Assembly: GCF_030386795.1 (NCBI RefSeq)
Contig: NZ_JANUQM010000016.1
Location: 155,298-219,297, forward strand
Direction: 5' to 3'
DNA length: 64,000 nucleotides
Source of the DNA: Streptomyces sp. S.PNR 29
GTDB lineage: Bacteria > Actinomycetota > Actinomycetes > Streptomycetales > Streptomycetaceae
Shown: in pieces, positions 35,507 to 43,645 of the stretch
Numbering within the stretch: the first letter of the stretch is position 1
Layout of the letters: the number at the start of each line of letters is the position of its first letter
Made by a program: the position numbers and the translations under genes
The notes under the pieces: model-generated
Databases searched by the model: none
Seen by the model: the letters and a program-made list of their open reading frames with translations, nothing else
What the model was told of the DNA's origin: nothing

Positions 35507-36319
35507 GTGACCGAGAGCCGCACACCGGCGAGCGGGGCCGCGAGGCTGAACACCGGGGTGGCGCACAACGCGCGCGTGTGGAACTACTGGATCGGCGGCA
35601 AGGACAACTACGAGATCGACCAGCAGGTCGGCGAGCATGTCGCCGGCATGTTCCCGGTCATCCGGGAGATCGCCCGGGCGGACCGCTGGTTCCTGGGCCG
35701 GGCGGTACGGTTCCTGGCCGAGGAGCGCGGGATACGCCAGTTCCTCGACATCGGCACCGGGCTCCCGACGGGGGACAACACCCACGAGATCGCGCAGCGC
35801 ATCGCGCCCGAGTCGCGGATCGTGTACGTCGACAACGACCCGATCGTCCTCGCGCACGCCCGGACCCTGCTGACCGGCACCTCCGACGGCGTCACCGACT
35901 ACATCGACGCCGACGTGCACGACCCGGACGCCATCCTCGAACGCGCGGCGCGGACGCTCGACTTCAGCCGGCCCGTCGCGGTGATGATGCTGGGCGTCCT
36001 CAACTTCGTCCTCGACACGGACAAGGCGAGGGACATCGTGCGCCGGGTCATGGCCGCGATCCCCTCGGGCAGCTGTCTGGCGCTGACCCACCCCACCTTC
36101 GACGCCGATCTCGGCGGGGAGGGCCAGATCCCGGCCATGACGTTCTGGAACGAGAACGCCACCCCGCCGATCACCGCCCGCAGCCGCGAGGACGTCGCCA
36201 CGTTCTTCGACGGCCTGGAGCTGCTGGAACCGGGCCTGGTGTCGTGCTCGCAGTGGCGTGCCGGGCCCGGCTCCGCGGCTCCCGTGCCGCAGTTCGGCGC
36301 GGTGGCCGTGAAGCCCTGA
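35507..36319 (+). CDS. DUF574-type SAM-dependent methyltransferase
   Basis: A 270-residue paralogue of the enzyme at 32672-33484, same length and architecture: NARVWNYWIGGKDNYEIDQQVGEHV, RQFLDIGTGLPTGDNTHEIAQ (SAM motif I), IVYVDNDPIVLAHARTLL, MMLGVLNFVLDT and the ending LVSCSQWRAG. GTG at 35507 follows AAGGAGCGAAG. It could be cotranscribed with the glutamine-synthetase-like gene 37 bases downstream. Substrate unknown. Confidence 0.88.
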   Translation: MTESRTPASGAARLNTGVAHNARVWNYWIGGKDNYEIDQQVGEHVAGMFPVIREIARADRWFLGRAVRFLAEERGIRQFLDIGTGLPTGDNTHEIAQRIAPESRIVYVDNDPIVLAHARTLLTGTSDGVTDYIDADVHDPDAILERAARTLDFSRPVAVMMLGVLNFVLDTDKARDIVRRVMAAIPSGSCLALTHPTFDADLGGEGQIPAMTFWNENATPPITARSREDVATFFDGLELLEPGLVSCSQWRAGPGSAAPVPQFGAVAVKP

Positions 36320-36356
36320 CACCCGGCCGAGCCCGCCGAGCCGTCCAGGAGGACAT

Positions 36357-37760
36357 ATGACCACCCTCGCCGACCACGTGCCCGGCGGGCGTCCCGGAGA
36401 CGTCGAGCGGGCCACCGCGCTGAGCGGCGAGCTGTCCGGGCGGGGCGTGCACGGGATCGTGCTGGCGTACGTCGACACCGCGGGCATCGGCCGGGTGAAG
36501 GCGATCCCCACGGCCAGGCTGGCCTCGGCCGCGGCCTGGGGTGTCGGCATGTCGCCGGTGTTCGACACCTTTCTGGCCAACGACACGATCGTCGCCACCG
36601 ACGTCCTCGGCTCCCCGGACGGTGATCTGCGCCTGTATCCCGATCTCGACCAGCTGGTGGTGCTGGCCGGGCAGCCCGGCTGGGCGTGGGCGCCGGTCGA
36701 CCGGATCACGCAGGAGGGCGAGCCGCATCCGGCGTGCGGCCGTACCGTCCTGCGCCGGATCGTGACGGAGGCCGCCGAGCGGCACGGCGTCACGTTCAAG
36801 GCGGCTGTCGAGATCGAGTGGGCGGTCGGCCGCGGGGACGCGCCCGACGGCGCGTTCGTGCCCGCGGTCTCCGGGCCGGCCTACGGCGCGACCCGGCAGG
36901 TGGAGCTGAGCGACTGCGTCGCCGACCTGCTGGCGGCCCTCGCGGCGCAGGGCGTGGACGTCGACCAGGTCCATCCGGAGTACGCGGCGGGACAGTTCGA
37001 GATCTCGGTGGGTGCGCTCGACCCGGTGGCGGCGGCCGACCGCAGCGTGCTGGTGCGGCAGACGATCCGGGCGGTGACCCGGCGCCACGGACTGAAGGTC
37101 TCCTTCGCCCCGGCCGTCTTCGCGCGGGGCGTCGGCAACGGCGGCCACATCCACCTCTCCGCATGGCGCGACGGGGTGAACCTGCACACCGGCGGCGACC
37201 GCCGGTACGGCATGACATCCGCGGCGGAGTCGTTCGCGGCCGGGGTGCTCGCCCACCTCCCGGGACTGATGGCGGTCACCGCCCCGAGTCCGGCGAGCTG
37301 TCTGCGGCTCAAGCCCTCGCAGTGGGCCGGGGTGTTCACCGCCTGGGGCCGGGAGACCCGCGAGGCCGCGCTGCGCGTGATCACCGGCACCGCGGGCGTC
37401 CGCGAGCACGCGGCGAACCTGGAGGTGAAGCCGGTCGACCTGGCCGCGAACCCCTATGTCGCGCTCGCCTGCCTGATCGCCGCCGGGCTGGACGGCCTCG
37501 TGTCGGAGGCGTCCCTGCCCGAGGAGACCACCGGAGATCCGGCGCGCCTCGACGCGGCGCAGGCGGCGGCCCGGGGCGTACATCGGTTGCCGACCTCGCT
37601 GGAGCGGGCGGTGGAGGAGTTCCGCGGCGACGAGCGGCTGCGGGCCGCGCTCGGGCCGGTCCTCGCCGACGCGGTGATCGCCGTACGGCGCGGGGAGCTC
37701 GCGGCCGTCGCCGGGATGGACGACGAGCAGGTGGCGGCGGCGTACCGCTGGGCGTACTGA
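36357..37760 (+). CDS. Glutamine-synthetase-family gamma-glutamyl ligase (GlnA3/GlnA4-like)
   Basis: A 467-residue GS-fold ligase that probably joins glutamate to an amine rather than ammonia. The active-site motifs are recognisable but divergent from true GlnA: AAVEIEW (metal glutamates), GQFEISVGALDP, GNGGHIHLSAWRDG (the NGxGxHxHxS loop) and EHAANLEVKPVDLAANPYVALA, where the usual R-x-E-x-R is altered. The N-terminal domain begins with a DTAGIGRVKAIP strand, as in gamma-glutamylpolyamine synthetases. The next gene, an amidohydrolase, overlaps its context closely (one base apart), an association seen in FluG-type proteins. Polyamine or ethanolamine detoxification is inferred, not shown. Confidence 0.8.
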   Translation: MTTLADHVPGGRPGDVERATALSGELSGRGVHGIVLAYVDTAGIGRVKAIPTARLASAAAWGVGMSPVFDTFLANDTIVATDVLGSPDGDLRLYPDLDQLVVLAGQPGWAWAPVDRITQEGEPHPACGRTVLRRIVTEAAERHGVTFKAAVEIEWAVGRGDAPDGAFVPAVSGPAYGATRQVELSDCVADLLAALAAQGVDVDQVHPEYAAGQFEISVGALDPVAAADRSVLVRQTIRAVTRRHGLKVSFAPAVFARGVGNGGHIHLSAWRDGVNLHTGGDRRYGMTSAAESFAAGVLAHLPGLMAVTAPSPASCLRLKPSQWAGVFTAWGRETREAALRVITGTAGVREHAANLEVKPVDLAANPYVALACLIAAGLDGLVSEASLPEETTGDPARLDAAQAAARGVHRLPTSLERAVEEFRGDERLRAALGPVLADAVIAVRRGELAAVAGMDDEQVAAAYRWAY

Positions 37761-37761
37761 G

Positions 37762-38880
37762 ATGACCGCGGTCCACGAAGCGCTCACCTCCCTGAGGCTG
37801 ACCGACCACCACTGCCACGGTGTCGTCGCGGCCGACCTGGACCGGGCGGGCTTCGAGTCGCTGATCACCGAGGGCGAGGCGTGGCCCGGTGTCTCGCCCT
37901 TCGACAGTCCCGTGGGCGTCGCCGTCCGCCGCCACTGCGCTCCCCTGCTGGACCTGCCGCGCCACGCCCCCGCCGACGCGTATCTGGCCCGGCGGGCCGA
38001 ACTGGGCTGGCGCGAAGTGAACCGGCGTTTTCTCGCCGCCGCGCGCACCGACGTGTTCTGTGTGGACACCGGCTACGCGCCCGACCGCATCACCACCCCG
38101 CAGGAGCTCGCCGGCGACTCCGCCCACGAGGTCGTACGGCTGGAGAGCGTCGCCGAGGCCGTGGCGGCCGAGGGGGTGGAGCCGGACGCGTACGCGGAGA
38201 CGTTCCGCACGGCCGCGCGGGAGGCGGTGCAGCGGCCGGGCGTGGTGGCGGTGAAGTCGGTGGCCGCCTACCGCACCGGCTTCGACCTCGACCCGGCCCG
38301 CCCCTCGGCCGCCGAGGTCACCGAGGCGGCCCGGCGCTGGCTCCCGCGCGGCGGCCGGCTCGATGACCCGGTTCTCGTACGGCACCTGCTGTGGACCGCC
38401 GTCGACCTCGGTCTGCCGCTCCAGATGCACACGGGGTTCGGGGACAGCGACATCCGCCTGCACCGGGTCGATCCCACCCATCTGACGGACTGGCTGCACC
38501 TGACGGCCGGCACGATCCCCGTCCTGCTGCTGCACTGCTGGCCCTACCAGCGCCAGGCCGCCTACCTCACGGCGGTGTTCGAGCAGGTGTATCTCGACGT
38601 GGGACTCACCCTGCACTACGTGGGCCCCTCCCGAGCCGGGGCGGTCCTGGCGGAGGCGCTGGAGATCACTCCGTTCCGCAAGCTGCTGTACAGCTCCGAC
38701 GCCTACGGGGTGGCCGAGTTCTACCACCTGGGAGCCCTGTCCTTCCGGCAGGGGCTGGCGGGGCTGCTGCAGGAGCGGGTGGACGCCGACGAGTTGAGTC
38801 TGCCGGACGCGCTGCGGATCGCGCGGTGGGCCGGGCGGGACAACGCCCGCCGGGTCTACCGGCTGCCGGACGGTGGCTGA
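37762..38880 (+). CDS. FluG-like amidohydrolase
   Basis: A 372-residue TIM-barrel amidohydrolase. It starts with LRLTDHHCHGVVAADLDR (metal ligands HHCH), has a candidate metal lysine or active base in VVAVKSVAAYRTGF (near 162), then LQMHTGFGDSDIRLHRVDP (near 215), VLLLHCWPYQRQAAYL and the terminal metal Asp in LLYSSDAYGVAEFYHLG (near 310). This is the pattern of the N-terminal half of FluG proteins, whose C-terminal half is a GS-like ligase; here the two halves are adjacent genes. Probably hydrolyses the gamma-glutamyl amide or a related product. Confidence 0.8.
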   Translation: MTAVHEALTSLRLTDHHCHGVVAADLDRAGFESLITEGEAWPGVSPFDSPVGVAVRRHCAPLLDLPRHAPADAYLARRAELGWREVNRRFLAAARTDVFCVDTGYAPDRITTPQELAGDSAHEVVRLESVAEAVAAEGVEPDAYAETFRTAAREAVQRPGVVAVKSVAAYRTGFDLDPARPSAAEVTEAARRWLPRGGRLDDPVLVRHLLWTAVDLGLPLQMHTGFGDSDIRLHRVDPTHLTDWLHLTAGTIPVLLLHCWPYQRQAAYLTAVFEQVYLDVGLTLHYVGPSRAGAVLAEALEITPFRKLLYSSDAYGVAEFYHLGALSFRQGLAGLLQERVDADELSLPDALRIARWAGRDNARRVYRLPDGG

Positions 38881-38954
38881 GCGACGTGTGGCCGATCACA
38901 GTTGTCCCCGAGCGGCTCCCGCTAAGCGGAAAGGCCTGAAAGTATGATCAAACA

Positions 38955-39491
38955 ATGTCTGACATGACCGAAACCACGCCCGGCTGGCTGACTTCCGACG
39001 AGCTGGAACTGGTGCGCGCCCGCATGCCGATCCTGTACGTCGAGGCCGTGCCCGTGCGCGTCGACGACAGCGGCGAAGTCACCAGCGTCGGCCTGCTGCT
39101 GCGCATCGGGCCCGACGGAACGGTCAGCCGGACGCTGGTCTCCGGCCGGGTGCTGCACCACGAACGCGTCCGCGACGCCCTTCTGCGCCACCTGGAGAAG
39201 GACCTCGGCCCGGTGGCGCTGCCCCGGCTCCCGGCCTCGTTGCAGCCCTTCACGGTCGCGGAGTACTTCCCGACGCAGGGCATCACGCCGTACCACGACC
39301 CACGGCAGCACGCGGTGTCGCTCGCGTACGTGGTGCCGGTGACCGGCGACTGCCAGCCACGGCAGGACGCCCTCGACCTGGTCTGGTTCAGCCCGCAGGA
39401 GGCCCTGTCGCCGGCGGTGCAGAGCGAGATGCCGGGCGGGCACGGGGTGCTGCTCAAGCAGGCGCTGGCGCATGTGGGCTGCGTGATCTGA
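38955..39491 (+). CDS. Nudix-fold protein (DUF4916-like) with degenerate Nudix box
   Basis: A 178-residue protein with the sequence layout of the Nudix family (DUF4916 type): GWLTSDELELVRARMPILYVEAVPVRVDD, VGLLLRIGPDG, SGRVLHHERVRDALLRHLEKDLGP and AYVVPVTGDCQPRQDALDLVWFSPQEAL. The region equivalent to the Nudix box lacks the REUXEE glutamates, so pyrophosphohydrolase activity is doubtful. It ends four bases before the FAD-oxidoreductase gene begins. An AT-rich stretch at 38939-38955 precedes the ATG. Confidence 0.75.
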   Translation: MSDMTETTPGWLTSDELELVRARMPILYVEAVPVRVDDSGEVTSVGLLLRIGPDGTVSRTLVSGRVLHHERVRDALLRHLEKDLGPVALPRLPASLQPFTVAEYFPTQGITPYHDPRQHAVSLAYVVPVTGDCQPRQDALDLVWFSPQEALSPAVQSEMPGGHGVLLKQALAHVGCVI

Positions 39492-39495
39492 CCCC

Positions 39496-40518
39496 GTGTC
39501 GGTCGTCGTGGTCGGCGCCGGGATCGTCGGTTCCTCGGTGGCGTACCACCTGGCACGCCGTGGTGTGTCCGTGACACTGCTCGACCGGGGACCGGGACCG
39601 GCCACGGGGGTGACCGGTGGCTCCTTCGCGTGGATCGGGGACCGCGGCGGGGACTGGCCCGGTGGCGCCCGGGATCTGCGCGGGTCGGTGCGGGCGGACT
39701 ACCGGCGGCTGGAGTCGGAGGTGCCGGGCGTCGCCGTGCGCCGGTGCGGATCGCTGGACCTGGCTGCCGACGCCGAGCCCGGTGAGGGACGGTTCCGCGT
39801 CGGTCGCGACGAGATCCGGGCGCTCGAACCGGAGCTCCGTTCCCCTCCCGAATGGGCGGTTCATACGCCCTCCGACGCGGGCGTCGATGCCGTGGCGGTC
39901 ACCGCGGCGCTGGTGCGTGCGGCTCGCGCGCTGGGCGCGCGGGTGGTGTTCGGCGCGGACGTGACGTCCCTGGAGGCCGAGGGCGGGCGGGTGCGGGGCG
40001 TGGCCTCGTCCGTGGGGTTCCATGCCGGGTCCACCGTGGTGCTGGCCGCGGGCACCGAGGTGGTGCGGCTGGCCGAACCGCTGGGGATCCGGCTGCCGGT
40101 CCGCACCTCTCCAGCCTGTCTGATACGGCTCGCGGCGCCGCCCGGGCTCGTCAGGACCATCGTGGCCGCGCCGGACTTCGAGGTGCGGGAGGTCAGTGAC
40201 GGGCAGCTGCTGATGACCGTATCTCTGACGGGTGACACGACGTCCCCCCTGCGGCTGCTGCGTGCGTCCTTCCGGCGGGCCGACTCCTGCCGGGTCCTGG
40301 AACGCCGGGTCGGCGGGCGGCCCGTGCCGGCGGACGGACCGCTGATCGGACCCGTCACGCCGGACGGGTCCGTGTACGCGGCCGTCACACACTCGGCCGT
40401 CACCCTGGCCCCGACCGTCGGACGGCTGGTCGCATCGGAACTCGCCACCGGCGCACCGGCGGCCGAGCTCCGCCGGTGCCGGCCGCGGGGTCTGTCCCCG
40501 GGCTCCGGGGGGCGTTAG
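39496..40518 (+). CDS. FAD-dependent oxidoreductase (DAO family)
   Basis: A 340-residue flavoprotein. The dinucleotide motif VVVVGAGIVGSSVAYHLARRGVSVTLLD covers residues 3-30 and the second flavin-binding part GSTVVLAAGTEVVRLAEPLG is near 180. The C-terminal VYAAVTHSAVTLAPTVGRLVASEL fits glycine/D-amino-acid oxidase-like proteins. Length is short for the family (about 370-400). GTG at 39496 is four bases after the preceding stop, so the two are coupled. Oxidation of an amine or amino acid would fit the ligase/amidohydrolase genes upstream. Confidence 0.82.
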   Translation: MSVVVVGAGIVGSSVAYHLARRGVSVTLLDRGPGPATGVTGGSFAWIGDRGGDWPGGARDLRGSVRADYRRLESEVPGVAVRRCGSLDLAADAEPGEGRFRVGRDEIRALEPELRSPPEWAVHTPSDAGVDAVAVTAALVRAARALGARVVFGADVTSLEAEGGRVRGVASSVGFHAGSTVVLAAGTEVVRLAEPLGIRLPVRTSPACLIRLAAPPGLVRTIVAAPDFEVREVSDGQLLMTVSLTGDTTSPLRLLRASFRRADSCRVLERRVGGRPVPADGPLIGPVTPDGSVYAAVTHSAVTLAPTVGRLVASELATGAPAAELRRCRPRGLSPGSGGR

Positions 40519-40546
40519 GTCACGGGAGAACTCGGTGGGGACCTTC

Positions 40547-41740
40547 TCAGCCGGCCGCCTCCTGATGGGTCAGGTTCGCTCCGGTCGCCGGATCGAACAC
40601 ATGGGCCTTGGCCATGTCGACCCGCAGCTCCACCGGTGCACCCTCGCGGGCACGCGTGGCGGCGTCCAGACGGGCCACGATCTGCTGGGCGGCCTCGGTG
40701 CCGCCGGTGTCCCGCGCGCCCGAATCGGAGGCGAGTTCCTCCAGTTCGGCGGTGGTCGCGGGTCCGCCCTCCGCCGAGAAGTAGACGTACACGTCGGAGC
40801 CCAGCGACTCCAGTACCTCCACGGTGGCGGTGAAGACGGGGCCGCGTCCCGCGTGCTCGGGCGACAGGGCCGCGTCCTCGAAGGCCTCGGGCCGCAGCCC
40901 GACGATGACCTCGCGGGGCGCGTTCCGCCGCTCCAGTGTCTGCCGCGTGCGGTCGTCCAGGGGCAGTTCGCCCAGGGGCGAGCGCAGAACCCCTTCTTCC
41001 AGGCCGGCGTTGAGGAAGTTCATCGCCGGCGAACCGATGAAGCCGGCGACGAAGAGGTTGCGCGGGAAGTCGTAGAGCTGCGCGGGCGTGCCGATCTGCT
41101 GGACCAGGCCCTGCCGCATGACCACGACCCGGTCGCCGAGGGTCATCGCCTCGGTCTGGTCGTGGGTGACGTACACGGTGGTCGTGCCGAGGCGTCGCTG
41201 GATCCGGGAGATCTGCGTGCGCATCTGCACCCGGAGCTTGGCGTCCAGGTTGGACAACGGCTCGTCCATCAGGAACGCCTTGGGGTCACGGACGATCGCC
41301 CGTCCCATGGCCACCCGCTGGCGCTGCCCGCCCGACAGGTTGGCGGGCCGGCGGTCCAGCTGCTCGGTCAGGTCGAGGACCCGTGCGGCCTCCTCGACCT
41401 TGGCGTCGATGGTGGCCTTGTCCACCTTGGCGAGCCGCAGCGGGAAACCCATGTTCTCCCGCACGCTCATGTGCGGGTACAGGGCATAGCTCTGGAACAC
41501 CATGGCGACGTCCCGCTCCTTGGGAGCGAGTTCGTTGACGACTCGGTCGCCGATACGCAGGGTGCCCTCGGTGATGTCCTCCAGGCCGGCGATCATGTTC
41601 AGGGTCGTGGACTTCCCACACCCGGACGGACCGACCAGGATCACGAACTCGCCGTCGGCGATGTCCAGATTCACGTCCCTCACGGCAAGGGCTCCGTCGG
41701 GAAAACGCTTGGTGACTCCCTCAAGGATGATCTCGGCCAT
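40547..41740 (-). CDS. Sugar ABC transporter ATPase (UgpC/MalK family)
   Basis: A 397-residue CUT1-type ATPase with Walker A GPSGCGKST (37-45), signature LSGGQRQRVAMGRAI (near 134), Walker B FLMDEPLSNLD, H-loop VTHDQTEA and a C-terminal TOBE/MalK regulatory region (about 240-390) with VIVGLRPEAFED. The P-loop regulatory part contains an insertion of about 40 residues (AEGGPATTAELEELASDSGARDTGG). It is the last gene of a leftward operon; many Streptomyces importers borrow the general ATPase MsiK, so a dedicated ATPase is noteworthy. Confidence 0.92.
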   Translation of the reverse strand: MAEIILEGVTKRFPDGALAVRDVNLDIADGEFVILVGPSGCGKSTTLNMIAGLEDITEGTLRIGDRVVNELAPKERDVAMVFQSYALYPHMSVRENMGFPLRLAKVDKATIDAKVEEAARVLDLTEQLDRRPANLSGGQRQRVAMGRAIVRDPKAFLMDEPLSNLDAKLRVQMRTQISRIQRRLGTTTVYVTHDQTEAMTLGDRVVVMRQGLVQQIGTPAQLYDFPRNLFVAGFIGSPAMNFLNAGLEEGVLRSPLGELPLDDRTRQTLERRNAPREVIVGLRPEAFEDAALSPEHAGRGPVFTATVEVLESLGSDVYVYFSAEGGPATTAELEELASDSGARDTGGTEAAQQIVARLDAATRAREGAPVELRVDMAKAHVFDPATGANLTHQEAAG

Positions 41741-41791
41741 GGGTGGTGCCTCCTTGCCTTCATGCCTTCCGCGTCCGGGGGGTGCGGCCGG

Positions 41792-42625
41792 TCAGCCCTT
41801 GACCGCCCCGGAGGTCAGTCCGGCGACGATCCGCCGCTGGAAGAACAGGACGAAAACGATGATCGGGATGGTGATCACCACAGCGGCGGCGGCGATCGAC
41901 CCGGTGGGCTGCTGGAACTGCGAGCTGCCGGTGAAGAACGCGATCGCGGCGGGCACGGTACGCGCGGACTCCGTGGAGGTCAGCGAGATCGCGAACAGGA
42001 AGTCGTTCCAGCAGAAGATGAACACGAGAATGGCCGTGGTGAACACGCCCGGCGCGGCCAGCGGCACGATGACCAGCCGGAAGGCCTGTGCGGGCGTGGC
42101 CCCGTCCACCTTGGCCGCCTTCTCCAGATCCCAGGGGATCTCCCGGAAGAACGCCGACAGCGTGTAGATCGCCAGCGGCAGCGAGAAGGTCATGTACGGG
42201 ATGATCAGCCCGATCCAGGTGTCGAAGATCCCGATGATCCGCTCGATGTTGAACAGCGGGGACACCAGGGAGATCGGCGGGAACATGGCGATCAGCAGGG
42301 ACATGCCGATGAGCACCTGCTTGCCGGGGAAGCGCAGCCTGGCCACCGCGTAGGCGGCCATGGTGCCGAGTGCCACCGCGATCACCGTGGCGATCAGCGC
42401 GATACCGATCGAGTTGAGCAGCGCTCTGGTGAATTCGGAGGTGTCGAAGATGCCCCGGTAGTTCTCCAGGGTCCAGTCCCGGGGGATGTAGTCGCCGTCC
42501 GTGAGGGTGCTGGGGTCCTTGAACGACAGCGCGGCGATCCACCACACCGGGAACAGGGCGTACAGCACCACCACCACGTTGACGACACCCCAGCGGACGG
42601 CGTGCGTCTTGCCTACGGCGGCCAT
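41792..42625 (-). CDS. Sugar ABC transporter permease (MalG type)
   Basis: A 277-residue CUT1 permease with six hydrophobic segments and the EAA motif EKAAKVDGATPAQAFRLVIVPLAAPGVFT (about 175-205) that contacts the ATPase. It opens with VVVVLYALFPVWWIAALSFKDPS, typical of MalG/SugB. The ATG at 42625 shares a base with the stop of the MalF-type gene. Forms a heterodimeric channel with that protein. Confidence 0.92.
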   Translation of the reverse strand: MAAVGKTHAVRWGVVNVVVVLYALFPVWWIAALSFKDPSTLTDGDYIPRDWTLENYRGIFDTSEFTRALLNSIGIALIATVIAVALGTMAAYAVARLRFPGKQVLIGMSLLIAMFPPISLVSPLFNIERIIGIFDTWIGLIIPYMTFSLPLAIYTLSAFFREIPWDLEKAAKVDGATPAQAFRLVIVPLAAPGVFTTAILVFIFCWNDFLFAISLTSTESARTVPAAIAFFTGSSQFQQPTGSIAAAAVVITIPIIVFVLFFQRRIVAGLTSGAVKG

Positions 42626-43578
42626 CAGCGCTTCACCTCCGCGCCGGGTGCGGCCGCGCCGAACAGCTTGACGAAGGTGAAGGCGATGATCCCGACGCAG
42701 ATGAAGATCAGCACCGAGATCGCCGACCCGATGCCCAGGTTCAGCGCGGTGAACAGGTTGTCGTACCCGAGGATCGACACGGAGCCGGTGTCCTGTGCCC
42801 CCTGGGTCAGCACGTAGATGTTGTCGAAGATCCGGAACGCGTCGAGCGTGCGGAACAGCAGGGCCACCAGGATGGCCGGTTTCATCAGCGGAACCATGAC
42901 CTTGGTGAAGCGCTGCCAGGGGGAGGCACCGTCCACCATGGCCGCCTTCAGCGTCTCCTCCGGGACCAGCGCCAGGCCTGCGAGCAGCAGCAGGGCCATG
43001 AACGGCGTCGTCTTCCACACCTCGGCGAGGATGATCAGCCACAGGGCGGGCCATTGCTCGGTCAGCGGGGCCTCGCCCTCGGGCAGCAGCTCGGCGAGGT
43101 ATCCGAGGTCGGGGGTCCAGGCATACTGCCAGGAGAAGGCGGCGACCACGGTGACGATGCCGTACGGGATGAGGACCGAGGTGCGGACGGCACCGCGGGT
43201 GAAGATCGTGCGGTGCATCACCAGGGCGAGCCCCATGCCGAGGACCAGTTCGATGGCCACGGACACGGCGGTGATGAACAGCGTGACCCAGAAGGCGTCC
43301 CACCAGAACGAGGAGGACAGCACCGCTCCGTAGTTGCTCAGGCCCACGAACTCCGCCTGTGCCGGAAAGCGCAGGTCGTACCGCTGAAGGGACAGATAGA
43401 TGGCGTACCCGATCGGATAGGCGGTCACGGCGAGCATGACGACGACGGCCGGCGCGCACAGCAGCCAGCCGAGCCGGCGCTCCTGCCGGGCGCCCGCCGA
43501 GACTGCGGCCCGGTCCTGCCGTACCCCTTCCGCTTCGGGGGGCACCGGGGCCCCGGCCGGTTCCGCCTGCATGCTCAT
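42625..43578 (-). CDS. Sugar ABC transporter permease (MalF type)
   Basis: A 317-residue CUT1 permease with six hydrophobic segments after a proline-rich cytoplasmic N-terminus (about 35 residues). The MalF-type EAA loop is LKAAMVDGASPWQRFTKVMVPLMKPAILVAL (about 195-225), and the first helix region includes AYPIGYAIYLSLQRYDLRFP. It begins 67 bases after the binding-protein gene. Partner of the MalG-type permease in the same operon. Confidence 0.92.
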   Translation of the reverse strand: MSMQAEPAGAPVPPEAEGVRQDRAAVSAGARQERRLGWLLCAPAVVVMLAVTAYPIGYAIYLSLQRYDLRFPAQAEFVGLSNYGAVLSSSFWWDAFWVTLFITAVSVAIELVLGMGLALVMHRTIFTRGAVRTSVLIPYGIVTVVAAFSWQYAWTPDLGYLAELLPEGEAPLTEQWPALWLIILAEVWKTTPFMALLLLAGLALVPEETLKAAMVDGASPWQRFTKVMVPLMKPAILVALLFRTLDAFRIFDNIYVLTQGAQDTGSVSILGYDNLFTALNLGIGSAISVLIFICVGIIAFTFVKLFGAAAPGAEVKR

Positions 43579-43645
43579 CGCGGACCGCCCGGTGGTGAGA
43601 CCCGCGCGCGGGGGCGCCGGCCGACGGGATGGTGCGGGTGGTGGT

